Below the pieces are notes generated by a model that did not search any database, was not told where the DNA came from, and was given only the letters and a program-made list of their open reading frames with translations. A stretch of 64,000 bases of DNA, from positions 1 to 64,000 of the forward strand of contig QOQV01000010.1 of assembly GCA_003327435.1 (NCBI GenBank). Direction: 5' to 3'. The stretch is from Ignavibacteriota bacterium. GTDB taxonomy: Bacteria; Bacteroidota; Ignavibacteria; UBA10030; BY39. Shown piece by piece: positions 35,428 to 44,731 of the stretch (position 1 is the stretch's first letter; every line of letters begins with the position of its first letter). The position numbers were made by a program, and so were the translations under genes.

Positions 35428-37224
35428 TTATTCTTCAATTGATAATATTGCAAGAAAAGCTTCTTGAGGAATTTCCACTTTTCCGACCTGCTTCATACGC
35501 TTTTTACCTTCTTTTTGTTTCTCAAGAAGTTTTCGCTTTCGGGTAATATCGCCACCATAACATTTAGCGAGGACATTTTTTCGAAGGGGTGATATTGAAT
35601 CTCTCGCAATTATTTTACTACCTATTGCTGCTTGAATTACCACTTCAAACATTTGTCTTGGAATCAGTTTCCTTAATCTTGCACATAATTTTTTACCCCA
35701 TTCATAAGCTTTATCCCGATGGACGATGGTTGATAAAGCATCTACTGGTTCACCATTTAGCAAGATATCAATTTTAACTAAATCTGAAACTCTATATTCA
35801 AGGAATTCATAATCGAAAGATGCGTATCCGCGTGTGGTGGATTTAAGCTTATCGTAAAAATCAAAAATTATTTCCGAAAGCGGAATTTCGTAACGGAGAT
35901 CTGCTCTTGTAGGATCAAGGTATGTTGTGTTTTTATAGATCGCTCTCCGTTCAGTGCAAAGTTTCATTATATTTCCAATATACTCAGATGGAGTTATAAT
36001 TTGAGCAGCAATATAAGGCTCTTCAATATGTTCAATATCTCCGATTGGTGGCATCAAAGCTGGATTATCGACTAAAACAACTTCTCCATTTTTTTTCAAA
36101 ACACGGTACTCTACATTAGGCACTGTGGTAATTAAATTCTGTTTATACTCTCTTTCGAGACGCTCTTGAACAATTTCCATATGAAGTAACCCCAGAAACC
36201 CACATCTGAAACCGAAACCCAATGCAGTAGATGTTTCCGGTTGAAAAACGAGAGCTGCGTCATTCAGTCGCAATTTCTCAAGTGAATCCCTTAATAACTC
36301 AAATTCATCTGCATTCGTAGGATATAATCCCGCAAATACCATAGACTTTACTTCTTTATATCCTGGTAGCGGTTTTTCCGCTGGGTTTTCAGCATTTGTT
36401 ATAGTATCGCCGACACGAGCATCATGCACATCTTTTATTCCAGCAATTAAATATCCTACATCTCCTGCTTTAAGAATGCCTGTACGCTGTCTTTTCATCT
36501 CTAGTATACCAACTTCTTCCGCCTCATACACCTTATCGTGAGTAAAAAACTTAATTTTGTCTTTTTCTTTCAATGTGCCTTCGAATACTCGCAGATACAC
36601 AATCGCACCACGATAAGTATCAAAGATTGAATCAAAGATTAGGGCTCTCAAAGGCAAACTTACATCTCCACTAGGAGGAGGGATTCGTTTCACAATTGCT
36701 TCCAGAATCTCATCAATACCAATTTTATTTTTGGCGCTCGCTAAGATGATTTCCCCCTCTTGGCAACCAATTAAATCTATAATTTGTCTTTTAGTAGTTT
36801 CAATCATCGCACCAGGTAAATCAATTTTATTTATAATCGGGATTATTTCAAGACCGGCATCAATCGCAAGGTAAAGATTGCTTATAGTTTGTGCTTCAAC
36901 ACCTTGTGAAGCATCTACGACCAAAAGTGCACCTTCACAGGCAGCAAGGGATCTGGAAACTTCATATGAAAAATCAACATGTCCTGGTGTATCAATTAAA
37001 TTGAGGATGTATTTATTTCCATCAGAAGCAATATAATTCATTTGAACTGCATGCAATTTTATAGTAATTCCTCTTTCCTGTTCGAGCTCCATATCGTCCA
37101 GGACCTGATTAACCTTCATTTCACGGGGAGTTATTGTACCGGTTCTTTCAAGTAGACGATCGGCGATTGTACTTTTCCCGTGATCAATATGTGCGATTAT
37201 ACAAAAATTTCGAATATTATTCAT
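35428..37224 (-). CDS. lepA: Elongation factor 4 (LepA)
   Basis: A 598-residue translational GTPase. It has G1 'AHIDHGKST', G2 'ERGITIK', G3 'DTPGHVDF' and G4 'NKIDLPGA', followed by domains II, III and V, and the LepA-specific C-terminal domain ('[20 protein letters not shown]'). It acts on ribosomes (back-translocation/initiation quality). The length matches E. coli LepA. It is first in the row lepA-lepB-lepB-hemW and has a clear upstream promoter; the leader would begin with a tight hairpin. Confidence 0.98.
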   Translation of the reverse strand: MNNIRNFCIIAHIDHGKSTIADRLLERTGTITPREMKVNQVLDDMELEQERGITIKLHAVQMNYIASDGNKYILNLIDTPGHVDFSYEVSRSLAACEGALLVVDASQGVEAQTISNLYLAIDAGLEIIPIINKIDLPGAMIETTKRQIIDLIGCQEGEIILASAKNKIGIDEILEAIVKRIPPPSGDVSLPLRALIFDSIFDTYRGAIVYLRVFEGTLKEKDKIKFFTHDKVYEAEEVGILEMKRQRTGILKAGDVGYLIAGIKDVHDARVGDTITNAENPAEKPLPGYKEVKSMVFAGLYPTNADEFELLRDSLEKLRLNDAALVFQPETSTALGFGFRCGFLGLLHMEIVQERLEREYKQNLITTVPNVEYRVLKKNGEVVLVDNPALMPPIGDIEHIEEPYIAAQIITPSEYIGNIMKLCTERRAIYKNTTYLDPTRADLRYEIPLSEIIFDFYDKLKSTTRGYASFDYEFLEYRVSDLVKIDILLNGEPVDALSTIVHRDKAYEWGKKLCARLRKLIPRQMFEVVIQAAIGSKIIARDSISPLRKNVLAKCYGGDITRKRKLLEKQKEGKKRMKQVGKVEIPQEAFLAILSIEE

Positions 37225-37250
37225 AGATAAATAAGCTTAAAATAAAATAA

Positions 37251-37263
37251 CCGCCAACGGCGG
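37251..37263 (-). other. 5'-terminal hairpin in lepA leader
   Basis: CCGCC-GTT-GGCGG on the minus strand: a 5-bp all-GC stem with a 3-base loop. The upstream promoter puts the transcription start at about 37264, so the lepA mRNA would begin with this hairpin. It could protect the 5' end or be an operator just inside the transcript. Confidence 0.4.
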
Positions 37264-37270
37264 ACATTAA

Positions 37271-37299
37271 AATATACGATATTTTGCGTAAACTTGCAA
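37271..37299 (-). promoter_or_regulatory. lepA promoter
   Basis: On the minus strand TTGCAA (37299-37294), a 17-base spacer and TATATT (37276-37271), about 47 bases before the lepA ATG. It lies just past the terminator of the cytochrome gene, so it would restart transcription. Confidence 0.65.
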
Positions 37300-37315
37300 T
37301 GAAAAACAAAAAAGA

Positions 37316-37348
37316 AAGGGCTGATATTTTCTAAAAATATCAGCCCTT
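37316..37348 (-). terminator. Rho-independent terminator after the cytochrome gene
   Basis: Two perfectly complementary 15-base arms (37316-37330 and 37334-37348; AAGGGCTGAT...) flank a 3-base loop. On the minus strand a T-rich tract (TTCTTTTTTGTTTTT) follows. It starts 20 bases after the cytochrome stop codon. Confidence 0.85.
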
Positions 37349-37367
37349 GTATAAAAAAAGTGAGGAT

Positions 37368-38726
37368 TTATTTTGTTAAGATCATTTTTTTGGTAAAGGA
37401 TTTTCCATCTGCTTCCAATCTGTATACATATACTCCACTTGGCAAGTTCCTTCCGTTAAACACTATAGAATGTGTTCCTGCTGAATAAATCCGGTTATTT
37501 ATCAAAGTTTGAACTTCTTTACCAAGTAGATTATAAACCTTCAGAGTTACACTTGTAGTTTTTGGTAATTGGAATTCGATACTTGTAGTTGGATTAAATG
37601 GATTTGGGTAATTTTGTTTAAGATTAAAATCTTTTGGAATTGCATTTTCATCCTTTACACCTACAGAAATTGATAACTTTGCCATATCGCTTGATGTAAG
37701 TGTATCGAGATATAACATATGAGCGCCATCGAAACCCGACTTTAAGAAAATCCAAAGAGCTGGATTTGTTGCAGAATCTACAGGACCTGTATAATCAACA
37801 AAGTCCATTGCGAATGATTGCTTCCAATCGGATGGGACAGGAATAACAGCTTTAGTATTAAGTAATTTATTTTGACCAGCATCCCATTTTGTTATAGTTA
37901 TCTTTCCTGTTTGATTATATTCCTGAATTACCGAATTATTATGACAATCACTGCATTGACGACCGACACTATCGATAGTATGAGCATTATAAGGACCCAT
38001 CGCAAAGAATGATTGTCCATTATAAGTTAATCCCATCATCGTCGCAGTTGTAATCTTATTATTGGACTGGCGGCGTGCTAGAATAATAAAATCTCTGAAC
38101 TGTGAATATGGTCGCTTTATGTTACCATTTACTTCACTTTCGAAATGGCAATTGAAGCAGCTTATGACTGTTTTGGAGTGGCAGGCTTTACATTCTAAAT
38201 TGTCACCATGGACAGTATGGGATAAAGTATTTGGTTGTGTAGTATGGCAATCCTCACATTTGCGTTCCATAGCTCCAACTTCAAACATAGAATTATAGGA
38301 ATTCCCATCACCGTGCATTTCTTTTTTTGTATGACAGGAAGTACATACCATCCCTTTACTTCTGTGTACATCAGAGTACAGATTAATTTCAGCTTTTTGT
38401 CTGCTATGACATTTTAAACATTGATTTTCTGCAACGGAGCTTCCCTGAGCAAAATTATGACAATCATTACAATTTGGTGTATAGGTTGCAGGATCTACTG
38501 TGCTACCATCTGCATATGTACCAGGATGACACTTTGTACATTTCAAGTTGCTCATTGGAATATTTGTTAATGACTCAAATCCACCATTTTCGGTCTTATA
38601 CCAATAAGCTTTCCCAGCTCGAGTGGCATGCAAACTTGTTGAAAAATTACCTGGGGATTGAGCCAAAACTAGAACATTTGTTACTAAAAACAGCAAAACC
38701 AAACCAAGTATTTGCAATTTTTTCAT
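37368..38726 (-). CDS. Octahaem cytochrome c with T9SS sorting domain
   Basis: A 452-residue protein with a signal peptide ('ILGLVLLFLVTNVLVLAQ'). Eight CxxCH haem motifs lie between about residues 62 and 290 (CTKCH, CNDCH, CLKCH, CTSCH, CEDCH, CKACH, CFNCH, CSDCH). The last 80 residues are a T9SS type A sorting domain ('LKQNYPNPFNPTTSIEF', 'VYNLLGKEVQTL', 'LPSGVYVYRLEADGKSF'). It is therefore predicted to be haem-loaded in the periplasm and then exported through the outer membrane. Electron transfer with extracellular donors or acceptors is the obvious role but is inferred. No CcmF/ResB or porin-cytochrome partner is adjacent. It ends in a strong terminator. Confidence 0.9.
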   Translation of the reverse strand: MKKLQILGLVLLFLVTNVLVLAQSPGNFSTSLHATRAGKAYWYKTENGGFESLTNIPMSNLKCTKCHPGTYADGSTVDPATYTPNCNDCHNFAQGSSVAENQCLKCHSRQKAEINLYSDVHRSKGMVCTSCHTKKEMHGDGNSYNSMFEVGAMERKCEDCHTTQPNTLSHTVHGDNLECKACHSKTVISCFNCHFESEVNGNIKRPYSQFRDFIILARRQSNNKITTATMMGLTYNGQSFFAMGPYNAHTIDSVGRQCSDCHNNSVIQEYNQTGKITITKWDAGQNKLLNTKAVIPVPSDWKQSFAMDFVDYTGPVDSATNPALWIFLKSGFDGAHMLYLDTLTSSDMAKLSISVGVKDENAIPKDFNLKQNYPNPFNPTTSIEFQLPKTTSVTLKVYNLLGKEVQTLINNRIYSAGTHSIVFNGRNLPSGVYVYRLEADGKSFTKKMILTK

Positions 38727-38873
38727 AAAATGACCCTTTCTTTTTGTTAAACATAGTGAATTACTTCAATATTTATGCCATATAAAAACCGCTTATTTTA
38801 ATATATTATTTTATTTCTTTAAAAAAAATTCCAACTTTTAGAAATCTTAACAATAATTTTCTCATTTTTAAGA

Positions 38874-41324
38874 TTAAAAATTTAACCAATAATTCAATTT
38901 AATTAAAAAGACATTATCCGGAATAATTTTGAAAATTTCTGAAATATCTCTGTTTAGTTTATTGAAATATAAATTATTAATATTTTCTTTCATATGAGTC
39001 CAAACAAAAAACAGGGTACTGCCTGGTAAGAACTCCCATCTAAGGACAACATTTGTATTCATAATTTTAAAATTTAAATCTTGATAATAGAATGGAAAAT
39101 CAATTAATTCAAAAGTATCAAGATTTGTTAACTTTTTAAAATTTCTATAGTGCCATTTATAAAACATTAGCTGATAGAAAAATTGAACGCTAAGTTTATT
39201 AGATAAAGTAACAATTCCTCTCATTGCGATATCAAAATAGTTTAAATCTCTATCACCGAATACTGTAAAGTCTCGATTAGTGATAGAATCATAACTAGTT
39301 ACATAGCGTGAACCGAGGAGCAAACCTGTTTCCTCATTCCATCTCTTCGCATATGTTAACATTGGTGTAAGCTCGATCCAGGTGGTTGGTTTATATGTAA
39401 AATCAAAAGACGTTAAATATTCTTTTTTTTGCTTTTTATCTATCTCATAAATTAGATGAGATTTAACACTAATGATTTTTCTCGTATCGGATTGTATTAT
39501 TGCCTGAAAGGAATGGACAGTTGGAGTTTTGTAGATATCTATAATTCCCCGTTCAGAACCATTATAAACTGATAGCTGGTTTATCTGAAAGAGCGAAAGA
39601 GTCCAGAAATTCTTAAATATAAAATTAGAACCCATGCCAATATTTTTTGTAGTATTCAAATTTTGATAATTCCAGCGGTAATCAGCCTGCATTAAAACAT
39701 TATATCTTAAAAAAATATTTTCAGCTTGATCTTCTTTATAAATTATTTGAGTGGTTCCGCCATGTTCTCTGGGTTGACTGAAGTAACCAAGTTCATCAAT
39801 TGAAAAATTCTTAGTTGCGAAATCATAAGATGTGTTAAATAACCAATGTTTAGCTGCAATTCTTCCGATAAATATTTTTCCCGCTGTCCCATCAAATGTT
39901 TGTCTTTGAAATGCATCGTTTTGCCTGGAAAACACAATATAACCATCTACTGCATACTGATAATTTGATATTCTAAAATTCCAATCAAAACCACCAGCAA
40001 GCGAAGGTGAATAATTTTTTAAGAAAGCACCGGTACCCATAAATCCAACTGATGAATTTTCTCCTATCTCCTGGGATAACCTTAGCACATTGTAAGAAGC
40101 CATAGGTTCTATTAAAAGATACTTTTTATGATCAGAAGTATCTTTATAAACTAATCTTTCTTCATCCGTGATAGTTGAAATAAAACCTACATCCGTACCA
40201 TACTTATTTTTTCCAGTAAGCTTAGCAGCACCAATGATAGTTGTGTTTTTCGGATAACGAAGTATCTCTTTTACATCATCAGGTAAATCAAAGCGCGGTT
40301 TTCTACCAATACGACGTGTATAGAAAAGTTTAAAATCTTTTTCATCGGCACTGATACCAAATTTGAAAATATGCCCGCCTTCAAGAAAAAATGGCCGCTT
40401 TTCAGGAAAATGTGTCTCAAATACAGTTAGATTCATTACCTCCTGATCAACTTCCACCTGACCAAAATCAGGATTGATTGCAGCGTCGAGCGTAAAATTA
40501 CTTGTTAAGCCATACTTAATATCAACACCAATATCTTTAAAGAATACTTTATCAAAATTATAGGGTTTAAGTTCCTGTTCAAAGTTTGTTCTTGCAAGTG
40601 CATAAGGAAGTATACTTAGGTGTAATGATTGGCTTATATCTTTTAAACCTGAAAGATTTCCAATTTTCGATATAGAACCCGTTTCACTTCTGGGTATCAA
40701 CACCCATTCAATAATTTCTTTCTTTCTTGAAATATACCTTCTGAAATTAATACCCCAGACATATTCATCTTCCTGTTTTTGAAATCGTAGCGCACTAAAA
40801 GGAATTTCAAATTCTGCAGACCAACCATCAGTTGTAATAGTTGCTTCATAATTCCATATCGCATCCCATTCTATATCATAAAAGATACCATCATGATACA
40901 ATACACCATCAGATTGAACACCTGAAACATTACCCACAAAAACAAAACCAGTTTGACCATCATTATAAGAATCGATCGTGATACTAAATCTATCTGCTTC
41001 ACTTGAACGGTCACGCCGGGTTAGCTGTTGCCTGATTTTTGATGGTTCAGAATCATAACAAATTACGCCAACATACAGCGCATAATCATTGTATAAAATT
41101 CTTACAGATGTTCGCTCTGTTGGTGGAGCACCTTCCACAGGGTCATATTGAACAAAATCCGAAACTGGCACTGCTTTATTCCAATCTCCTTCGCTGAGCA
41201 AACCGTCGATCTTTATTTTTGATTCCGTTTTGGTTGCGACTATGTTCTTATGACTCGAACCTGAAAATCCCAGATTATATGTAAATACAAAAATCAACAA
41301 TGCCAATAATCTGCAGAGTGCCAT
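38874..41324 (-). CDS. DUF5916 protein with CBM9-like N-domain and beta-barrel C-part
   Basis: I chose the ATG at 41324 (MALCRLLALL): GAGG lies 8 bases upstream, and a promoter at 41384-41356 would start the mRNA near 41349. The longer frame begins at a TTG. The 816-residue protein has a signal peptide, a carbohydrate-binding family 9-like domain (about residues 30-220: 'KIDGLLSEGDWNKAVPVSDF', 'YVGVICYDSEP', 'GWSAEFEIPFSALRF'), then DUF5916 outer-membrane barrel-like sequence ('FFLEGGHIFKFG', 'FYTRRIGRKPRFDLPDD'). It is probably an outer membrane protein; the substrate is unknown. Confidence 0.85.
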   Translation of the reverse strand: MALCRLLALLIFVFTYNLGFSGSSHKNIVATKTESKIKIDGLLSEGDWNKAVPVSDFVQYDPVEGAPPTERTSVRILYNDYALYVGVICYDSEPSKIRQQLTRRDRSSEADRFSITIDSYNDGQTGFVFVGNVSGVQSDGVLYHDGIFYDIEWDAIWNYEATITTDGWSAEFEIPFSALRFQKQEDEYVWGINFRRYISRKKEIIEWVLIPRSETGSISKIGNLSGLKDISQSLHLSILPYALARTNFEQELKPYNFDKVFFKDIGVDIKYGLTSNFTLDAAINPDFGQVEVDQEVMNLTVFETHFPEKRPFFLEGGHIFKFGISADEKDFKLFYTRRIGRKPRFDLPDDVKEILRYPKNTTIIGAAKLTGKNKYGTDVGFISTITDEERLVYKDTSDHKKYLLIEPMASYNVLRLSQEIGENSSVGFMGTGAFLKNYSPSLAGGFDWNFRISNYQYAVDGYIVFSRQNDAFQRQTFDGTAGKIFIGRIAAKHWLFNTSYDFATKNFSIDELGYFSQPREHGGTTQIIYKEDQAENIFLRYNVLMQADYRWNYQNLNTTKNIGMGSNFIFKNFWTLSLFQINQLSVYNGSERGIIDIYKTPTVHSFQAIIQSDTRKIISVKSHLIYEIDKKQKKEYLTSFDFTYKPTTWIELTPMLTYAKRWNEETGLLLGSRYVTSYDSITNRDFTVFGDRDLNYFDIAMRGIVTLSNKLSVQFFYQLMFYKWHYRNFKKLTNLDTFELIDFPFYYQDLNFKIMNTNVVLRWEFLPGSTLFFVWTHMKENINNLYFNKLNRDISEIFKIIPDNVFLIKLNYWLNF

Positions 41325-41355
41325 TGTATGTTGCCTCATTAGGATTACTTTAATT

Positions 41356-41384
41356 TTTATAGTAATAAAAGAAATTCTTTTCAA
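41356..41384 (-). promoter_or_regulatory. Promoter of the DUF5916 gene
   Basis: On the minus strand TTGAAA (41384-41379), a 17-base spacer and TATAAA (41361-41356). The expected transcription start, near 41349, leaves a leader of about 25 bases to the chosen ATG. Confidence 0.5.
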
Positions 41385-41420
41385 AAAGTCAAATTATTTT
41401 TAAAAATTCGCTAAAAATTA

Positions 41421-42824
41421 TTATTTCAAAGATTCTAAGACCGCAATTGATTCTATATGATATGTTTGTGGGAACATATCCACCGGTTGAATAAACAATA
41501 CTTGATATTCACTTTGAGATAAAATTTTTAAATCACGAGATAAAGTTGTCGGATTACAACTTACATATGTAATAATTCTTGGTCTAACATCCGATACAAC
41601 TTTTAATACGGTAGGATGTACTCCACTTCGTGGTGGATCTAAAATTACAATATCTGGCTTAATTCCCGACTTTTTAAAATCCTTACTGGTTAAAATTTCT
41701 TTCAAATCACCCTGAATGAAAATACAATTTTTGATATTATTTAATTCAACATTTTTTCTTGCATCATTAACAGCACTTTCAACTAATTCTATACCTATAA
41801 CTTCTTTAACATAATCCGAGATGTAAATTGCAATAGAACCAGTACCGCAATATAAGTCATAAACTACATCCGTATTTTTAAAATTTGAGTAATCTTTTAC
41901 AAGATCATATAACTTTGCTGCTTGTTCTGTATTTGTTTGAAAAAAGGAATTAGCTGAAATTTTAAACAAGCATTTTCCTAATTTTTCCAGTATGTAGCCA
42001 TTACCATAATAGACTTTTTCTTCCTCACCTATAGCAACTTTCGACATTCTTGTTGTTACATTATTCACAACTGTAGTCACCTCTGGAACATTTTTAATAA
42101 TATGTTCTGTGTATCTATCCATAACTTCTAAATTATGTGTAGAGGTCACAAGATTAATCATTATCTCTCCTGAGTAAGCACTTGTACGAATCATGAGGTG
42201 TCTTAAATATCCTTCGTGTGTTTTATTAGAATAAACAGATAATTTTTGTTCCTTAACAAAATCTCTTGTTAAATTTAAAATTCTATTAAATACTTCATTT
42301 TGTAACCAACATTTTTCAATGTCGAGTACCTTATCATATCTATTTGGAATATGAAGTCCCAAGCCAAAGCTGTCCTTAAATATTGTTTCACTCAATTTAT
42401 CTTCCTCAAGGAGCCACTTCTTATCTGAAAATGTAAATTCCATCTTATTTCTGTAGTGAAAAATATTATCTGCACCAATGATTGGTAATACTTTTGCTTC
42501 AGAAAGTCCACCAATATGTCTTAGTGCATCTTCCACAGCCTTTTGTTTATATTGCAGTTGGTCTTCATATCCTATATGTTGTAATCTACAACCTCCACAT
42601 ACACCGAAGTGTTTACATAATGGAACAATTCTTTTTCCAGAAGGTCTTAATATCTCAATTATTTCAGCTTCTGCGTATGATTTACGGGATTTTTTAATCT
42701 TACATTTAACGACATCCCCCGGGACTCCACCAGCAACAAAATATACCTTACCTTCAAAATGCGCAACCCCTTTCCCTTCAAATTCAAGGGCTTCTATATT
42801 GAGTACTATTTCTTTTGATTGCAT
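41421..42824 (-). CDS. rlmD: 23S rRNA (uracil-C5)-methyltransferase, RlmD/TrmA family
   Basis: A 467-residue protein. An N-terminal TRAM domain (about 1-60) is followed by iron-sulphur cysteines in 'CKHFGVCGGCRLQHIGY' and a later 'DIEKCWLQ', the SAM site 'VYDLYCGTGSIAIYIS', 'DIVILDPPRSGVHP' and the catalytic Cys of 'YVSCNPTTLSRDL'. It methylates C5 of a uridine in 23S rRNA; whether it is RlmD or RlmCD cannot be decided from sequence alone. It is preceded by a hairpin 12 bases before its ATG that probably ends the pepD transcript. Confidence 0.9.
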   Translation of the reverse strand: MQSKEIVLNIEALEFEGKGVAHFEGKVYFVAGGVPGDVVKCKIKKSRKSYAEAEIIEILRPSGKRIVPLCKHFGVCGGCRLQHIGYEDQLQYKQKAVEDALRHIGGLSEAKVLPIIGADNIFHYRNKMEFTFSDKKWLLEEDKLSETIFKDSFGLGLHIPNRYDKVLDIEKCWLQNEVFNRILNLTRDFVKEQKLSVYSNKTHEGYLRHLMIRTSAYSGEIMINLVTSTHNLEVMDRYTEHIIKNVPEVTTVVNNVTTRMSKVAIGEEEKVYYGNGYILEKLGKCLFKISANSFFQTNTEQAAKLYDLVKDYSNFKNTDVVYDLYCGTGSIAIYISDYVKEVIGIELVESAVNDARKNVELNNIKNCIFIQGDLKEILTSKDFKKSGIKPDIVILDPPRSGVHPTVLKVVSDVRPRIITYVSCNPTTLSRDLKILSQSEYQVLFIQPVDMFPQTYHIESIAVLESLK

Positions 42825-42836
42825 TCTATACTAAAA

Positions 42837-42868
42837 TGGGGTTGTAAATATTTTCTTTTACAACCCCA
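42837..42868 (-). terminator. Terminator after pepD, directly before rlmD
   Basis: TGGGGTTGTAAA (42837-42848) and TTTACAACCCCA (42857-42868) form a perfect 12-bp stem with an 8-base loop, followed on the minus strand by TTTTAGTATAG. It lies 15 bases past the pepD stop and 12 bases before the rlmD start, so read-through control of rlmD is possible. Confidence 0.65.
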
Positions 42869-42883
42869 CAATTAATAAAAGTA

Positions 42884-44335
42884 TTAATTAATATTCTTTA
42901 AAATTTCAAGCAGATATTTCCAGAACTTTTCTACTGTATCAATGTAGATCTTTTCGTCCGGTGAATGGACTGCTTCAAGAGTAGGTCCCATGGATATCAT
43001 ATCCATGCCCGGAAATTTTTCTCCAATGATTCCGCATTCTAAACCAGCATGAATTGCTTTAATTTCCGGTTCTTTACCAAATAATTTTTTATAAATTTCC
43101 TTTGATATAGATAAAATCTTTGAATTAAGATTCGGTTTCCATCCAGGGTAACCATCGGTATTCTCAACCTTCGCACCAGCCAAGCGAAAAACAGAACTTA
43201 CCTGATAGACAATATCTTTCTTACAACTTTCAACTGAACTCCGCTGACTTGTTGCGATTACAATATTATTTTCATTAAAATTAATTATAGCAAGATTTGT
43301 TGATGTCTCGACTAGATTTGGAATATCTGCACTCATCGCTACAACACCATGAGGTAAACTATAGAGCAGATTTAATAATTTGTTAGAATCATTTTTTTTG
43401 AGAACTTTGCTTTTTGAAGTTTCTGTGATTGTAAGTTTTACACCACTATCTACCTTTGCATATTCCATTGCAAACAAATTCTGAAAGTTTTGGATTTCAC
43501 TCTTAACAAATGCAGATTTATCTTTTGGAATACATATAACAGCTTCTGCTTCTCGAGGTATCGCATTTCGTTTACTACCACCTTCAAATTTTGAGATCCG
43601 CAAATCTAATTTTTCATTAAGATTCCACAATACCCGATTTAAAAGTTTTAGTGCGTTTGCTCTACCTGCATTAATATCAAGGCCAGAATGCCCGCCTCTG
43701 AGGCCAGTTATAGAAATTGTAAACGCACTATAATCTTCCGGTGCATTTTCCCATTCAATACTCAACGTGCCAATAGTATCCTGGCCACCAGAACATCCAA
43801 CATATAGAGCACCTTCTTCTTCTGAATCAAGGTTTATAAGAATCTTTCCCTTTAAAAAATCACTCTGTAAGTTTTGTGCACCGGTTAAACCTGTTTCTTC
43901 ATCCACGGTAAATAAAAATTCGAGTGGTCCGTGCACAAGCGACTTATCTTCCATTATCGCAAGCGAAATTGCAACACCAATGCCATTATCAGCACCAAGT
44001 GTAGTCCCATTAGCCCGTATAATATTACCTTCTCTTATTAATTCAATAGGATCTCTGGTAAAATCATGAATTTTGTCTTTATTTTTTTCACATACCATAT
44101 CCAAGTGGCCCTGTAATACAACAGTCGGAACATTTTCTTTTCCGGAAGATGCTGGTTTCGTAACAGCTACATTACCAATTCTATCTTTTTTTGCTTCAAG
44201 ACCCAATTTTTTTGCAGTTTCTAAAACATAATTAATTATCGCTGTTTCGTTTTTTGAGCCTCTGGGTATTTTACTTATCTCAGCAAAATATTTCCATACT
44301 AATTCTGGTTTTAATCCTTCTATTGCAGATGTCAT
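42884..44335 (-). CDS. pepD: Cytosolic dipeptidase PepD (aminoacyl-histidine dipeptidase, M20 family)
   Basis: A 483-residue M20C metallopeptidase. Zinc ligands and catalytic residues are visible in 'VVLQGHLDMVCEK', 'TLGADNGIGVA', 'TVDEETGLTGA', 'LINLDSEEEGALYVGC' and the late 'LEAVHSPDE'. It hydrolyses Xaa-His and other dipeptides in the cytoplasm. The ATG has AAGGAG. It is last in the row proline dehydrogenase, OPT transporter, PqqD-like, PepD, which suggests uptake and breakdown of peptides. A terminator follows. Confidence 0.95.
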   Translation of the reverse strand: MTSAIEGLKPELVWKYFAEISKIPRGSKNETAIINYVLETAKKLGLEAKKDRIGNVAVTKPASSGKENVPTVVLQGHLDMVCEKNKDKIHDFTRDPIELIREGNIIRANGTTLGADNGIGVAISLAIMEDKSLVHGPLEFLFTVDEETGLTGAQNLQSDFLKGKILINLDSEEEGALYVGCSGGQDTIGTLSIEWENAPEDYSAFTISITGLRGGHSGLDINAGRANALKLLNRVLWNLNEKLDLRISKFEGGSKRNAIPREAEAVICIPKDKSAFVKSEIQNFQNLFAMEYAKVDSGVKLTITETSKSKVLKKNDSNKLLNLLYSLPHGVVAMSADIPNLVETSTNLAIINFNENNIVIATSQRSSVESCKKDIVYQVSSVFRLAGAKVENTDGYPGWKPNLNSKILSISKEIYKKLFGKEPEIKAIHAGLECGIIGEKFPGMDMISMGPTLEAVHSPDEKIYIDTVEKFWKYLLEILKNIN

Positions 44336-44359
44336 TATTTAACTCCTTTTATTTTTTTA

Positions 44360-44713
44360 TTATATGTTGAATGTTATACAATCACCTCTGTACAATTGTT
44401 GTATAAATCTGGCGACTCGTTCATCAGCTGGTTCTGCTGCATCACCAAATTGTTTCTTTAATTTTTCAGCTAATTCTCGTACAGTTGTTTGACCATCACA
44501 ATTCAACCACACGAAACTTCCAAGAGTATCGAGTTTTACTTTGAAGAATTTTTTTTTAATTATTGGTTGGAGATATTTTCCTAAAATTTTATCACGAAAC
44601 TTCGGGATAAGTAAAGTTACTTTATAATCATCCTGTATAACAAATTCGAATGTTCTTACTGGCTTTAAATCTAACAGGTTTAGCCCTTCATATATGTTTT
44701 TCTTCTTAAACAT
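44360..44713 (-). CDS. PqqD-family peptide-binding protein, stand-alone
   Basis: I chose the ATG at 44713 over the TTG at 44719 because AAAGG lies about 6 bases before it. The 117-residue protein carries a PqqD/RRE-like domain: beta-strand region, then 'KLDTLGSFVWLNCDGQTTVRELAEKL' and 'VARFIQQLYRGDCI', the winged-helix pattern that holds precursor peptides in RiPP pathways. No radical SAM enzyme or small precursor gene is adjacent; its neighbours are an oligopeptide transporter (18 bases upstream) and a dipeptidase (24 bases downstream). Its role is unknown. Confidence 0.8.
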   Translation of the reverse strand: MFKKKNIYEGLNLLDLKPVRTFEFVIQDDYKVTLLIPKFRDKILGKYLQPIIKKKFFKVKLDTLGSFVWLNCDGQTTVRELAEKLKKQFGDAAEPADERVARFIQQLYRGDCITFNI

Positions 44714-44731
44714 CTCCAACCTTTATTAATC

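Noticed and set aside
38843-38875. AATCTTAA/TTAAGATT hairpin at the end of the DUF5916 gene as a terminator
   Set aside because: The 8-bp AT-rich stem begins within the stop codon and the T run is about 12 bases away; too weak to list as a feature.
42478-42834. 118-codon antisense frame opposite rlmD
   Set aside because: It is a shadow of the TRAM and iron-sulphur region of RlmD, with no independent signals.
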